Under the pieces are notes generated by a model that worked only from the letters and a program-made list of their open reading frames with translations, did no database searches and had not been told where the DNA came from. Positions 36,974-48,165 of a stretch of DNA of 64,000 bases are shown here, in pieces (the stretch's first letter is position 1; every line of letters starts with the position of its first letter). A program made the position numbers and the translations under genes. Location of the stretch: assembly GCA_025331445.1 (NCBI GenBank), contig JAIWNE010000088.1, forward strand, positions 62,001 to 126,000, read 5' to 3'. The DNA comes from Blakeslea trispora (lineage: Eukaryota; Mucoromycota; Mucoromycetes; Mucorales; Choanephoraceae).

Positions 36974-39522
36974 ATGGCCGAAAAGAAGCATTTTGTATTT
37001 GCAGAGAGAAAAAGAGCACTTCAAATGGCTGCCACTTGTGGTTTGAGTGTGATTGAAGAACGGCAAGAATTAAGAGGCTATCAAATCTATATTGTAGAAC
37101 AATGGTAGTGTTGCTCTTTATTTATGCTTATTTCTAAACCACGACTATAGGATATGCAATCGCAAAATTGACTCCAATGTCGTCAAGGTGTTCACAGGCG
37201 ATGAGAATCACGTTGTAACTACTTTTTCTAAATTCAGTTGAGTAGACCTTTTTTTTTTCTAACTTCTTGTTGGATAGATTCAAGTAGCTGTTATCGCTAT
37301 CTCGACAGCCGAACTTCAACAGCCTCGACCTCAGATTCGCACCTTTTTGAATGTTGGAGCCCATCTCAAGTCGAAGCCAACACCATTAGGCGAAATCTCA
37401 CTAACAAATCCAGGAGAGCTACCGTTTGATATGGACATGGTCCTTGTGCCTGACGGCGACTACGAGAAATGGATAAAAAGAACCTATGTCAATATCAACT
37501 TGAGACGAGCCAACTGTACAGGCAGAAGCTCACTTAACCTCCACCCACCTAATTCCGCTTCGGAAGAGAAATTTAGATCGCTTTATCGGATTGCTGATAC
37601 TGCTAAATTTGAAGATGCAGTTATCAATCTAGTGTCGCTTGTTCAGATAGCTCTTTATCTATTTGATTTACTGCACAGAGATTACATTGACGGACTAATT
37701 TGCGATGAGACAACAGCTGCCTTTTGGGAATTCTATACTAAATATGATCCAGTCAAAACGACAGAGGTAATGAGCAAATGAATGAGAGAGAAAGAAAAAA
37801 AAAAGCTTTTCCCTCCCAAACACTTATATCGATAAGCTTCTTTCCAAATCGACTTAGTTCAATCTAAAGGAACCTTGGATGGAGCCTCATTTGCTGGCAG
37901 CTATCATCTCCAAATTACTTATGTGTCGAAATAAGCTTCAGGACCATAATTTCACAACCATCAAAGATCCATTCTTGGACTACGATTCATTTAGAGCAGA
38001 TATAGGTGACTACCAACGTCACAAGAATATTCAGATTACACGCTTGATCAATCTAGAGACTTTGGCTAAATTGAATGAGCATACGTCCAATCAACTCAAA
38101 GTGAAGAAAGTAATCAAGTCAAAACTAGATGATATATCAGGCATTACCAATTCTCCATTGTTCAGTGAAACGTCTGACCCAGAAACATTCCGTCACCATG
38201 CTACCATTGAGAGTCTTCGAACAATCTGGAGACCCCGTCTGAAGGGATCGTCTCACCATAGCACAGATCAACAATCGAATGAACTGCTACATATGATCAA
38301 GGGTGTATCTAGAACAGGAGGTGCTGCCGTCGATATGTTAAGTAGAGTAGCCGGTTCAATTCCTTGGATCAGTACAGCCGACACCAGTAAGAAAGATGTC
38401 AATCGATCACCCACTTTAGGATTTACAAGCGCCTCTCCTTCCTCTTCCCACCTTAGTGCAGACAATCTTATGGGAGTATCACCACAAAAAACAAATCATT
38501 CTAAAATCCTCGAGGAAGAATCAGGATTCCGAACATCTCTTCCTTCCAGGAAACCCTCTCCTCTATCGTTGCAGAAATCTCCTTCCTTCTCTTCAGGACC
38601 TCCCTCAGCTCCTACTACACCTCATACAGCGCATCAAAGTAGCGCATCGCCTCTGTCAGCCATATCTTCTACTTCGTCTCCTCATAAGCAACTAAGCCAT
38701 CAAGATATTCCTTCTTATGTCCAATCAACCAACATGGTTCCAATATCACCAAGATTACGTATCTCTCGTTCATCAGAGACAACAAGCACAATCCTAGGAT
38801 CGACTCCACCTTCTGGTACCAATACAAAACACAACAAGCATACAGAAGAAGGCGACTTTGTTCCTTATCAGCCTACTCGTTCTAATATTCGTCATACTCG
38901 CTCTGTATCTGATAGTGTTTTGTTCAGCAGTATATCTACAAAGACACTCTCAAATGATACTGAAGGTAGATTGAGTTCATTATCGAATACTCTCGAAACG
39001 ACTCCCAAAATCCGTAAACGATCGCAGACAATGTCAGGAATTGCACCTAAAATGGACACAAAACCAGTGACTAAGATCAACGTGCAAACCTATTTGGCCT
39101 ATGAGCAGTTATGTCAACAGCAATTCATGCTACAGCAAGCTTATCAAGAAATCAAATCAATTGCAGATATATATGAAAAAACCGCGAGTGAGCTTAAAGA
39201 GGTATATGAAGCTCGCTCTCGGCAGTTTGAGATAGTTCAGAGGGATTCGCGGCATGTGATAGAAGATCAAAACGAGACAGAAAGGCGATTAAAGGATGTC
39301 GAGGATAACAGTGCGAAAATACACTATGAGCTCAAAGTCATGAATGATAAGTTGAAGGACATTGAAGATAATGTTGGTACTTTTTACGGCAAAGTAGATC
39401 TTTTAGAACAAAAAATGGACGATTCGCAGCAGTCTATCACAACCATGTTGATCATTGGCAACTACTTCAATCATTATTGGCTAAAGGCAGTTGAATGGAT
39501 ACAATGGCTGGGTTTTGCTTAA
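36974..39522 (+). CDS. STB6-like protein (Sin3-binding protein family)
   Basis: Four exons, 36974..37104, 37151..37214, 37278..37766 and 37858..39522, encode 782 residues. The N-terminal domain (1-250) matches the fungal STB6/STB2 type: FVFAERKRALQMAATCG, then GYQIYIVEQWICNRK and later FEDAVINLVSLVQIALYLF. In yeast these proteins bind the Sin3 corepressor. The middle (about 330-600) is Ser/Pro/Thr-rich and likely disordered. Residues about 630-750 form a coiled coil (EIKSIADIYEKTASELKEVY; ELKVMNDKLKDIEDNVG), and the protein ends in a short hydrophobic stretch (NYFNHYWLKAVEWIQWLGFA), which could anchor it to a membrane. That tail is odd for a nuclear corepressor partner. The stop is 197 bp from the convergent glycosyltransferase gene. 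Confidence 0.8.
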
Positions 39523-39672
39523 CACAATAAAGCAAAGAATGATTGACGGCTAAAAAGTTAATTTCACTATTCCTTTGACATTTATAATGTTTAATTCTAT
39601 TTTAAGAAATTACAAAGTAAATCTATTTTTTTTTTTCTTATTCATGAAATAATTTACAAAAATGTGTATGAT

Positions 39673-39693
39673 GTGTGTGTGTGTGTGTGTGTA
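39673..39693. repeat. (GT)n microsatellite
   Basis: About ten GT units in the short gap between the STB6-like and glycosyltransferase stop codons. Confidence 0.9.
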
Positions 39694-39719
39694 TGAAAAT
39701 AACAATAATAATGATAAAA

Positions 39720-41732
39720 CTATGCTTCTTCGAAAGAAGTGATAACTTCTCCCTCTTGGATCAATTGGGCAGCCTCCAGACCAGTCAATACAGCAGGTCC
39801 AGGACACTTGTCAGGAGCAAAATGAACAATAAAGTCACCAGGAACATAACGCTTAGGCAAAGTGTTGAAGGTATGGTCATCATTTTCAAGTAAAAGAACA
39901 TGCTCCTTGTAACCAGGCAATTGGATCAAATCCCACATAGCGCCTTGCTCATAAGAGGGACCTTGGTTGTACCAATTCTTTGATGCCTGAACGTCATTCA
40001 AGAACTTTTGAGCCCAAGGTGTGTTACGCAAAAAGAAGACGCCAGCATTGATCATCTTGTCTCTTGTGGGCTTAGCAATCACTAAATCAATCTTACTTTC
40101 GAAAGCGCGAGGGCCATCAGGGTACTTTCTACGCAAGTCATCCAAGATGCCTTGTACTGTGATATCAGGGTTCATGATAACAGCATCCATATCCATCCAG
40201 AACAACCATTCATATCGAGGAAGTACTTTTTGGACAGCATCAATCTTACCCCAAACGGTTCTACGTTTCACAGAACGGACTTCTTGTTGAGCAAACTCGT
40301 TAGAGCGTGCAACAAAGGCATAGTTGTGTGCCTTGGCATATTCACGCTTGTTGTCAGCAGCCAATGCAGCAGAAGGCTCCATACAACTATCTGCATAAAT
40401 GAAGGAAGAAGTGATCACAGCAATACTGGCTTTTTCAAGAGGCTTGCATAAGGAGGTAACACCAACCTTAATTGTCTTTGCCACAGAAGTAAAATCGCCA
40501 TCTTGATAGACATCACTGACGGCAATTGGCATATCAGGAAGAGACTCAATTGTGTTGGTCCAGGTAACAAAGCTATCATCCTTTTCGATAAAGACAGGCA
40601 ACTGACTCATGGCGTTCACGAGACGATCAACTTCCTTTCTGGCAGTAACAAAGTTGAGCTGAACCTTAATAGAACGATAGTATTCATAGTAGTTGGCCAT
40701 CAACGTAGCATCACTAATAATGTCTTTGAACTGAGTTTCGTTGTCTAAAACTTTTTTGATAGCCTCCGAACCAGCCACAAGGACGTTTTCATGCTGAGGA
40801 GATACCCAAACAAGATCGGTAGCACCCTTCTTGACCTCCCACATCTTGCCTACTTGGTTCAGAACCTGCTGTTGAATATAGTTGAATTGAATGACAGAGT
40901 AGGCATCTTGAATAATCAAATAATCAAAAGTAACACCTCTAGCACTCAAATTGGTGTTCACCTTTTTTTTTTTTTGTTTATAAAAATAGATTTTTTTTTT
41001 TTTTTTTTTAGTACAGCCAACTTAAATTGCCTGGTTAAATTCTAAAGCACTTACCCATTTCAAAACAGCATCTTGACTGTAAGCTGTAGCAGAAACCTTT
41101 TCCAAGTCATTCCATTCCATCTTTTCAGTCTCATATAAGCGACGCTCAGCAGTCTTTGGTGTGGGTTCATTGCCATAAACCCAAAACATGTAGTTTACAC
41201 CTTTGTCTCTCTTCATGCAGGGCTCAATATTATCTGTTTGTCCAAAATAAGTGTCACGGATTGTTTGTCGACGACTCAGGTTATCAGCCTTAGAGGCAAT
41301 AACAATAAAGTATTTGAAATGTTGAGGTGTCATATGAATAGTAGTAACTGGCTTCAAGCTAGAGCCTGATGGCTTCTTGACAGTAGGTGGCTTTTTGGAG
41401 ATGGTAGTGGGCTCGGTGCTAACGACAGGCATATCTTGCTCTTGCTCCTCTTCTTCTTCCATCATTTGCTCGTCCTCGCTCAGAACGTTTTTATGATCAG
41501 ACGTCTTTTGTTCATCAGGGCTAATACCTGTAGCATCATCAGGCACATAGTTGCCAACAGAAACAGCACTTGAACGGTCCAAATCTGAGTTAAACCATAA
41601 GACAAAAAACACCACCACTAACAGTAATATGATAATAGTTCTCTTCTTTCTGCCAAAGCGAGCTCCTCCAAATAAGGATGAGTTATCTGCTCTAGAGCTG
41701 TTTGGAAAAGGTAGATCTGATCCTCCTGCCAT
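39720..41732 (-). CDS. Type II membrane GT34 glycosyltransferase with a GT31-like N-terminal domain
   Basis: Two exons, complement(39720..40961, 41055..41732), encode 639 residues. A basic patch and one membrane segment (GRKKRTIIILLLVVVFFVLW, about 27-46) mark a Golgi type II protein; an acidic, Pro/Thr-rich stem follows. Residues about 140-330 recall GT31 beta-1,3-glycosyltransferases (FIVIASKADNLSRRQTIRDT; FDYLIIQDAYSVI), but the DDD metal motif is missing, so this part may be non-catalytic. The C-terminal 230 residues are GT34 (alpha-galactosyl/mannosyltransferase, Mnn10/Mnn11/Gma12 type): SVKRRTVWGKIDAVQKVL, the DMD metal motif (483-485) in FWMDMDAVIMNP, INAGVFFLRN, YEQGAMWDL and a late FIVHFAPDKCPG. 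The donor sugar is uncertain. Its only intron has A tracts instead of pyrimidines before the acceptor. Confidence 0.85.
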
Positions 41733-42638
41733 GTTGACAAATAAAGAGAAACAAAAGATTTATTTTTAAAAGAAAAGAGAGAGAGAGAAAAAAAAAAGGT
41801 AGACAGTTCAAGTCTGTTTATTTGCGAATTTCTTGTTTATTTGCGGGCTTTGATTTTTGTGGTTTAACAACACTTTATATATTCTCTTTGAAATGATTTA
41901 GCAATTTTTTTTTTAGACAGAATGATACATTTGACAGGAAAACTAGCTTTTCAAAACACATTTTCTTCCCGAATTCTATTGAATGTGTGAATCAAATAGA
42001 CTTTATGAAAGATCTTTTCCTCTTGACTAAGCCTTCCTCTTTATTAACTACCTGTTTTATCCATCATTGCAAGTCTGCACATGTAACTTTTTGCTATTTC
42101 ATTATTTTGAAGCATGTATTGCAAGAGCCTGCTTTAGCGAGCATTAGATCTTTTGGTTCGTATGCTCCTCAAATACCGACGAAACTAATTGCAAGCTCCT
42201 TGGTATAGTTGCAAAGCTCTGCAAGAGTGATTTGAAGCCTTTTATCGACATGCTCAGCTGAAAGAGTTAACTGTATAGACACAAACTTTTCTTTGAACCT
42301 AAACGTAAGCTTGCGCCAAACCTTGAAAACTTGTTAAAAGTTTTAAAATACTAGCAAACGATACTAAAGACAACCTCAAGTATTTTGTTTGACTGAATAT
42401 TAAGGACCAATGAAATAATTTAAAGAAGCGACAAATTGCCTGCAAAAGGCTTTATTTTCCTCCTAGAGGTTCCTTCGGACAATAGGGGTTTTTTTCTCGC
42501 GATATTAATGCAGATTGAGGAAAAAAAAAGTGTGAGAAGCAGAGTTTAAATTTTGATATATAAACAGTTCTATCTTCTGTTTCTTGTTACTGTATTCTTT
42601 TTTTTTGGAATTTTTTACACATACATCTTTTCTAGAAT
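41733..42638. other. Divergent intergenic region
   Basis: 5' flanks of the GT34 gene (minus) and the aldolase gene (plus). A GA/A-rich leader lies next to GT34. TATATAAAC lies at about 42558, 80 bp before the aldolase ATG, followed by T-runs. No gene is seen. Confidence 0.5.
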
Positions 42639-43642
42639 ATGACTATGACTTCTCTCGGGCGTGGTGTTTTTGTTCCTGTACCTACTTTTTTCAAAGAAAA
42701 TGAAGATCTCGACTTGGAAGCATTTGATCAGCACATCAAGTTCCTCTCAAACTCTGGTATTTCAGGTATAGTTGTACTAGGATCGATGGGTGAGGCGGTT
42801 GCTCTATCAGAAGCCGAACGAGATGAAGTCATCAGACAGTGTGTTGCTTCTGTTAAGCAGCACAATCCCGATTTGAAGATCATTGCTGGTACATCAGCTC
42901 AAAGTGCAAGGACTACTATTGCTTATATTCAAAAGGCAGCCGAATGTGGGGCTGGCTATGCTCTGGTGTTGCCCCCTTCTTTCTATCGTGGTGCCATCAA
43001 TGACAATGCATTAATTCAATTCTATACAAAAGTGGCAGAACACTCTTCTCTGCCTATTATTATCTATAACTATCCTGGAGTGTGTCAAGGTGTTGATATC
43101 AGTGTTGATGTATTGGCTCAGCTTACAAAGCATAAGAACATTATTGGCATCAAAGGTACAGAAGGCAATGTCGGCAAAATGACCAATTTAGTGAATAAGA
43201 CAAATCCTAGTGGTAAGATATAGAGAAAGAGAAAGAGAAAAGGGAAAGCCATGCTAAATGCTTTTATGTTGACTTTATAGAAGTTACATTGTTGGCTGGC
43301 TCTACAGACTTTTTCTTGCCTGAACTGCTGATTGGTGCTGTTGGTTTAATTCCTGGATCAGGAAATGTGTTCCCTAGTCTTTGTGTAGAAATCCAGAACC
43401 TGTATGATGCTGGAAAATTACAAGATGCTGTTCAGTTGCAACGCAAGTTGGTAGAAGCTGATGATGCTCTTTGTAGATGGCATGGTATTGCTGGAACAAA
43501 AAGTTTTATTCAATCCAAATTAGGTTATGGTCAAGGCATTGTTAGAAATCCTCTCCAAAAGGCATCTGAAGCCAATGCTCAAAGTGTTGCGAAAGCAGTT
43601 GAGGAAGCTTGGGAGCTTGAAAAGAAATACCATTCATTCTAA
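42639..43642 (+). CDS. DapA/NanA-family 2-keto-acid aldolase (HOGA1/2-keto-3-deoxy-acid aldolase type)
   Basis: TIM-barrel class I aldolase. Two exons, 42639..43212 and 43281..43642, give 311 residues, the usual length. Catalytic features are GSMGEAVALSEAER (the carboxylate-binding loop, GTTGE in bacteria), Tyr143 in IYNYPG, and Schiff-base Lys172 in IGIKGTEGN. Eukaryotic relatives include mitochondrial 4-hydroxy-2-oxoglutarate aldolase and fungal 2-keto-3-deoxy-L-galactonate aldolase (D-galacturonate catabolism). No mitochondrial presequence is visible, which leans to a cytosolic sugar-acid enzyme, but the substrate cannot be decided. It is unlikely to be a lysine-pathway dihydrodipicolinate synthase, because fungi use aminoadipate. 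Confidence 0.88.
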
Positions 43643-43750
43643 TTTATATTGTTAATAAAAAGAAAATATACAACATTTCTGCAGACTTCGGATAAATGAA
43701 AGCTCGAGGTCAACTGGCGCAAATTGGGATGAGGGGTGTCTATAAAAAGC

Positions 43751-43767
43751 CTGCCGTGACGTGGCAG
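43751..43767 (+). promoter_or_regulatory. Palindromic TGACGTGG-containing element
   Basis: CTGCCGTGACGTGGCAG has inverted arms (CTGCC/GGCAG) around a TGACGT core and lies about 130 bp before the ATG at 43898, just after TATAAAA (43741). ACGT-core elements bind bZIP factors of the ATF/CREB/HAC1 type. The assignment is by motif only. Confidence 0.4.
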
Positions 43768-43897
43768 TTTCGAACAAGAAAAACGAGAAAATTTTTCATT
43801 GAATTATCTCTTTTTCACTCATTATCCATCACTTTCCGGACTGGAACTCGAACAACAACTTTTTTTTTATACTTTGCATAATTGAAAAAAAAAAAAA

Positions 43898-45598
43898 ATG
43901 GATACAGGAACTGCTTCAGCACAAGAGGCTACTTATGTTCAATCACCTAACCACCAGACTCAGCAACAACAAGTAGGTAATCAAGTTGCTCAGGAGGATT
44001 GCAGCATTCTCTCACCTACCCTGGCCGACATTCTAAGTGATGATCGCATCTTGCGCTTTTATCAGTGCGTAAAGGACATTAAAACACAAGGCTCTCCTAG
44101 TCAGACAGGTTCTATGTTCTTTGCCCTTTGTCATGCGTTGGGAGATACCGTTTCGTTTCTCAAGGTGCCCAATATGTCCAAAATCATGTTTCGCCAGGAA
44201 CAACAAATTTTTGCTGTCAATGTGGCAGGCACACAGCAAGATGCATTTCAACATAGCCTGCCTCCACCTCCTCCACAAGCCATAGCACCAATGTCAGACA
44301 GTAATTCAGATATGTCTTCTCTAATGGCCGGCAGTACAGCCGATTTGATGCATGATGTTGGCTCGACTCATACTTCACATCTCTTTTCTGCCACTGGTGC
44401 CGATGGTTCTCCTCAACATTTATTACAAGCGGCCTTAGCTTCGGTTACACCTCATCATGCTGTCAACGCTGTTGTACACCAGGTACCTACAACTACTGGT
44501 AAGCGAAAGCATGCCGAAAATAAGGATGGTACAAAACGAGCCAAGAAATCCTCCCCAAGAGATAAAGAATATGCTGTTAGACGTAAATATAACTCATACA
44601 GTTAAACTATATAGGCTTATTAACATTCCTCTCTTTCTCTTCTTTGCCTCTTCCTACTCTTTCTATTTTAAATTCATGCAGGCAATGAAGTGATCAACGA
44701 TCTCTTGAAAGTACCAGAGGCTGATCTATTGCACCAAGCTAATACAGTAGACGATGAAGTCAAATTGATTATTCAAGGTCATGAGCGTTCTACAAAACAT
44801 GGCTCGCTCGATCCTTTACCACGTTTTGCTCACTTTGCTAATTTGGCTGCTCACTACGATTGTGATTTTGCGCCCAAAAATGCAGGCGTATACTTCAACT
44901 ACGAATACTTTCAACTTTACTTGGCTTATCGTGATATGGAGATTGAGAAACAACGACAGCAACAGATGGAAGGCAGCGATCCTCGCACTATTATGGCACA
45001 ATGTCGTGCTGATATCGAAAAAGTGCTTGCTAATAGCAATTGGGAAGCCATTCGCCGTCGTCTTACAATTGGCGAGCGTATTTGCTCTGTTTGTGGTGTT
45101 GTAGGCCGTGGTTTCTTGCTGCTCAGTAGACAGGTCTCTGGCCGTAAGTTGCTCCATAACTTCAACACAACTGAATGGGCTGAGTTTATGAGCGAGTTCG
45201 AAAGACCTGAAAGCCAGCAAATCTTACAGACACTTCAGGCCAAATACTCACCCGAACGATTCTATGGTCCTCGCCAAGAATTGATGGTAGTGAGTCATCC
45301 TACCCAAGCTACAACTATCGATCTAACTAACGTCGATGACTCGACTAACAATGACAATGCTAGTATTGTCGAAGGAATGGTCAAGCCCAATGCTATCGTT
45401 TCCGAAATGACTGCTCCTGCTGACGTTGCCGCCGTGGATCCCGTACCTGATCATATATCTGATCCATCCAATGATGAAGATCATGCTGCTGTTGCTGCTG
45501 TTGCTGCTGCCGTTGCTGCTGCGGTGGGAAACACATCGTCTGCTGCTTCTACGCCTGTTGTGAACGACACCTCTAATGAAGTCAATCATGATCAATAA
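43898..45598 (+). CDS. Uncharacterised 533-aa protein with CxxC motif
   Basis: Two exons, 43898..44582 and 44682..45598, join through C|GC (Arg), giving 533 residues. I do not recognise the family. The N-terminus is Gln-rich, then comes a folded-looking segment (about 45-110; LADILSDDRILRFYQCVKD). A disordered Pro/Ser region follows, then a basic patch (KRKHAENKDGTKRAKKSS) that looks like a nuclear localisation signal. Residues about 230-430 look globular and helical: FAHFANLAAHYDCDFAP, then YFQLYLAYRDMEIEKQ and an ICSVCGVVGRGFLLLSRQ motif with CxxC. The tail has Thr/Asp-rich and Ala-rich (AAVAAVAAAVAAAVG) low complexity. A nuclear regulator is a guess from the basic patch. The two open frames are one gene because the intron has good GTAAAT and TGCAG sites. 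Confidence 0.68.
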
Positions 45599-45964
45599 CT
45601 TATGTCTATATAAGCATACATACATTCATACGCATTGGCACTTTATACAAAGCTTTTTCTCTTTCCTTTACACATCATGCAGCATAACCACATTGATCTC
45701 CTTCTTTCTCTTTCCAGCCCTAATCATTAAACAATTTACATATCATAAAAAAAAAATTAGACCTTTTAATCTAAGATATACAACAAAAGAAGTTTAATTG
45801 CTGCCTATTATTACTATTATCTGTTGTTTGGTTGAATGCAGCATCAATATTATATACAGCTAGCGCTATCTTATGAGATGCAAAAAAAAGGGGGAGAAGT
45901 TTATAATTTAGAATAAACTGTAAAGGGAATCATATATGCAGTTTGTTTTGTCTTGTGTCTCTAT
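45599..45964. other. Convergent intergenic region
   Basis: 3' sides of the gene at 43898 and of the MFS gene. AT-rich, pyrimidine-rich on the plus strand near 45640-45720. No gene is seen. Confidence 0.5.
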
Positions 45965-48165
45965 TTATTTTCTCTTCTGACTAAGGTCACCACCTTGTAT
46001 CAAAAGACTGCTAAAGAAGGTAAGGCAGCTCATGACAGCACATGCTGCATACGTATAGCGAAGAGCAATTTGATATGAATCGAGGACATCATTGAGGATG
46101 TCAGCAGGTAAAAGATTGCGTACTTCAGTCATGGATTTACGAGCAATTTCAATGTACTATGCTCAATATTATCAGTTTCATCTGTAGGTATAATGTGAGA
46201 GGAAAGAAAAGACTTACAATATCAGCATTAGGGCCAGTAATCTTCTTAACTAAAACATTTTTAACAACAGCTTGGAAAATAGCAGAAGTTAAAGAGACAC
46301 CAACAACACCACCTACTGAACGGAATAGATAAGACATAGATGTAATGGTAGCCATTTCTATACAAAAAAAGAAAACGAGAATATGTCAATAACTGATTGT
46401 GTAACACCATTCTTCTTTATGTCTTGTTTTTTTTTACCAGAATGTTCAACACATGAGTGTAAGCCAATCAAGACAGCAGTAATTACAATACCCATAGACA
46501 AACCATCTGCAGCTAAGCAAACAAGCATTATCAGCCTGGATGTCTCAGGAGTCCAGGAAGTATAACCAAACATAGCGACCATAGAGAGAACAGCAGCGGC
46601 AATAGTAATTTTACGGAACTCACCCACGCGAGACATGTATTGACCTGAATAGACGGAACCTATGCAGACAAAAATAATTTTGGGTGTAAAATAGATACCA
46701 GCAAGCGATGGACTCAAGCCTAGCAGGGCTTGAAAGTAAAGAGGCGTGATATAGATAACAGCATTGGTAGCCATTAAGCACCAAAGGTTGGCCATGGCAC
46801 AAGCGAAGGGAGTGCGACTAGAAATAATATGCCAGGGCATCAAAGGATGAAGAGCAAATTTGGCCTCAACAACACAAAACAAGATGGTGAACACAAGAGC
46901 ACCAGCAAAACAACCCAAAACAATAGGGTCGCTCCAAGGCTTGATGTTGCCACCCAAAGATGTGGCAATCAAGAAGCAAACAACAGCAATGACTACAGTG
47001 ATTGCACCTGCATAATCAATACGATTCAATCTCTCGCGGAATGTTTCACTTGTGTTTTCCTCAAGATTGTAGTTGGTCAAGAGCTTAGAGGCAATAAAGA
47101 TGGTAATTAGTAAGAATGGAAGATTGATATAAAAGCAAGAACGCCATCCAAGGGTATCATTGAGTAAACCACCTAAAGGTGCACCTAAAATCGAGCCAAC
47201 CTTAATAATTGAAGAGAAAAAGGAAGTGTTAGCGTTACCATAGAGAACACTTGTCATGGACTTTTTGATAACTTACAGTAAACGCAATGTTACCATAACT
47301 TTGGAATTTGCCTCTTTCTCTGATAGGAACTAAATCAGCATTGATAACAGTGGTCATACTGTTGAGTTTGAAATTGAAAAAATTAGTGGTTTCACAAAAC
47401 AGAAATCTTCAAATGTATTCTTACCAATTGATGCCACCACCACCAACACCAGCAATAGCTCTGGCAATGACTAGAGCCCATAAACTACTTGCAGCACCAC
47501 AAAGGAAGGATCCGATGAAAAATACAATTGTAGCGAATAAAAGTGCAGATTTGCGTCCAAAGACATCGGATATGCGACCATCTCAAAGAGGAAAAAAAAA
47601 GGGTTAAACAACAGAAAAGAGCCAGACTTTGTTTGCTGTACTTACATAATGGTTGAAGTGCTGTAAAGCTCAGCATATAAGAAGTAGCAATCCAAATCAT
47701 TTCATTTGATCTACACACAATGTTTATGTTCAATGCCTTACTAGATTTTCCTTTCTCTCGCATTTGTTTCTGCCTTTACCTTTTGAACTCGGTACCAATC
47801 TGTGGATAGATGGTTGCTACAATTGAATTATCCAAAGAGGCTAGAACAACAGCCACATAAATACTACATGTCAAAAAAGAAAGAATTATTAAATGGAGGT
47901 TGGCCAACATTTTCTTACTGTTTTACCCAGCGAAGATAGCATAGATGTTAGTTCCACGGAGCCTTTGCTTGTAGATATCATCCATTTCATTAGAGGGTTC
48001 ACTGCTTGTTTCAGAGACAACTACTTTGATACTAGGAGGATTGGATGCCATGACAGTAACAACATCGATATCCTTGCTGCTACTGCTGCTGCTACTGTCA
48101 GAATTGCTCGATTTATAATGGGTATGCTTGTTCCCGAGCAATGGCGATGTTTCCCCTTTAGCCAT
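45965..48165 (-). CDS. DHA2-family MFS drug/amino-acid transporter
   Basis: Proton-antiport type major facilitator with 14 predicted membrane segments. Eight exons, complement(45965..46156, 46218..46357, 46438..47200, 47277..47358, 47425..47581, 47646..47710, 47780..47863, 47927..48165), give 573 residues. Signatures are the D1 motif LASLDNSIVATIYP, motif A YGRISDVFGRKSALL, motif B-like ARAIAGVGGGGI, and motif C GSILGAPLGGLLND followed by GWRSCFYINLPF. The N-terminal 75 residues are cytosolic and Ser-rich (NSDSSSSSSSKD). Closest known groups are yeast VBA vacuolar basic amino-acid permeases and AZR1/SGE1 drug exporters; sequence does not separate these. The ATG of MAKGETSPLLGN is chosen over an upstream TTG. 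Confidence 0.92.

Noticed and set aside
44583..44681. Two separate genes at 43898 and 44690
   Set aside because: The intervening 99 nt have a GTAAAT donor and a pyrimidine-rich TGCAG acceptor that join the frames through an Arg codon, so one gene is more likely.
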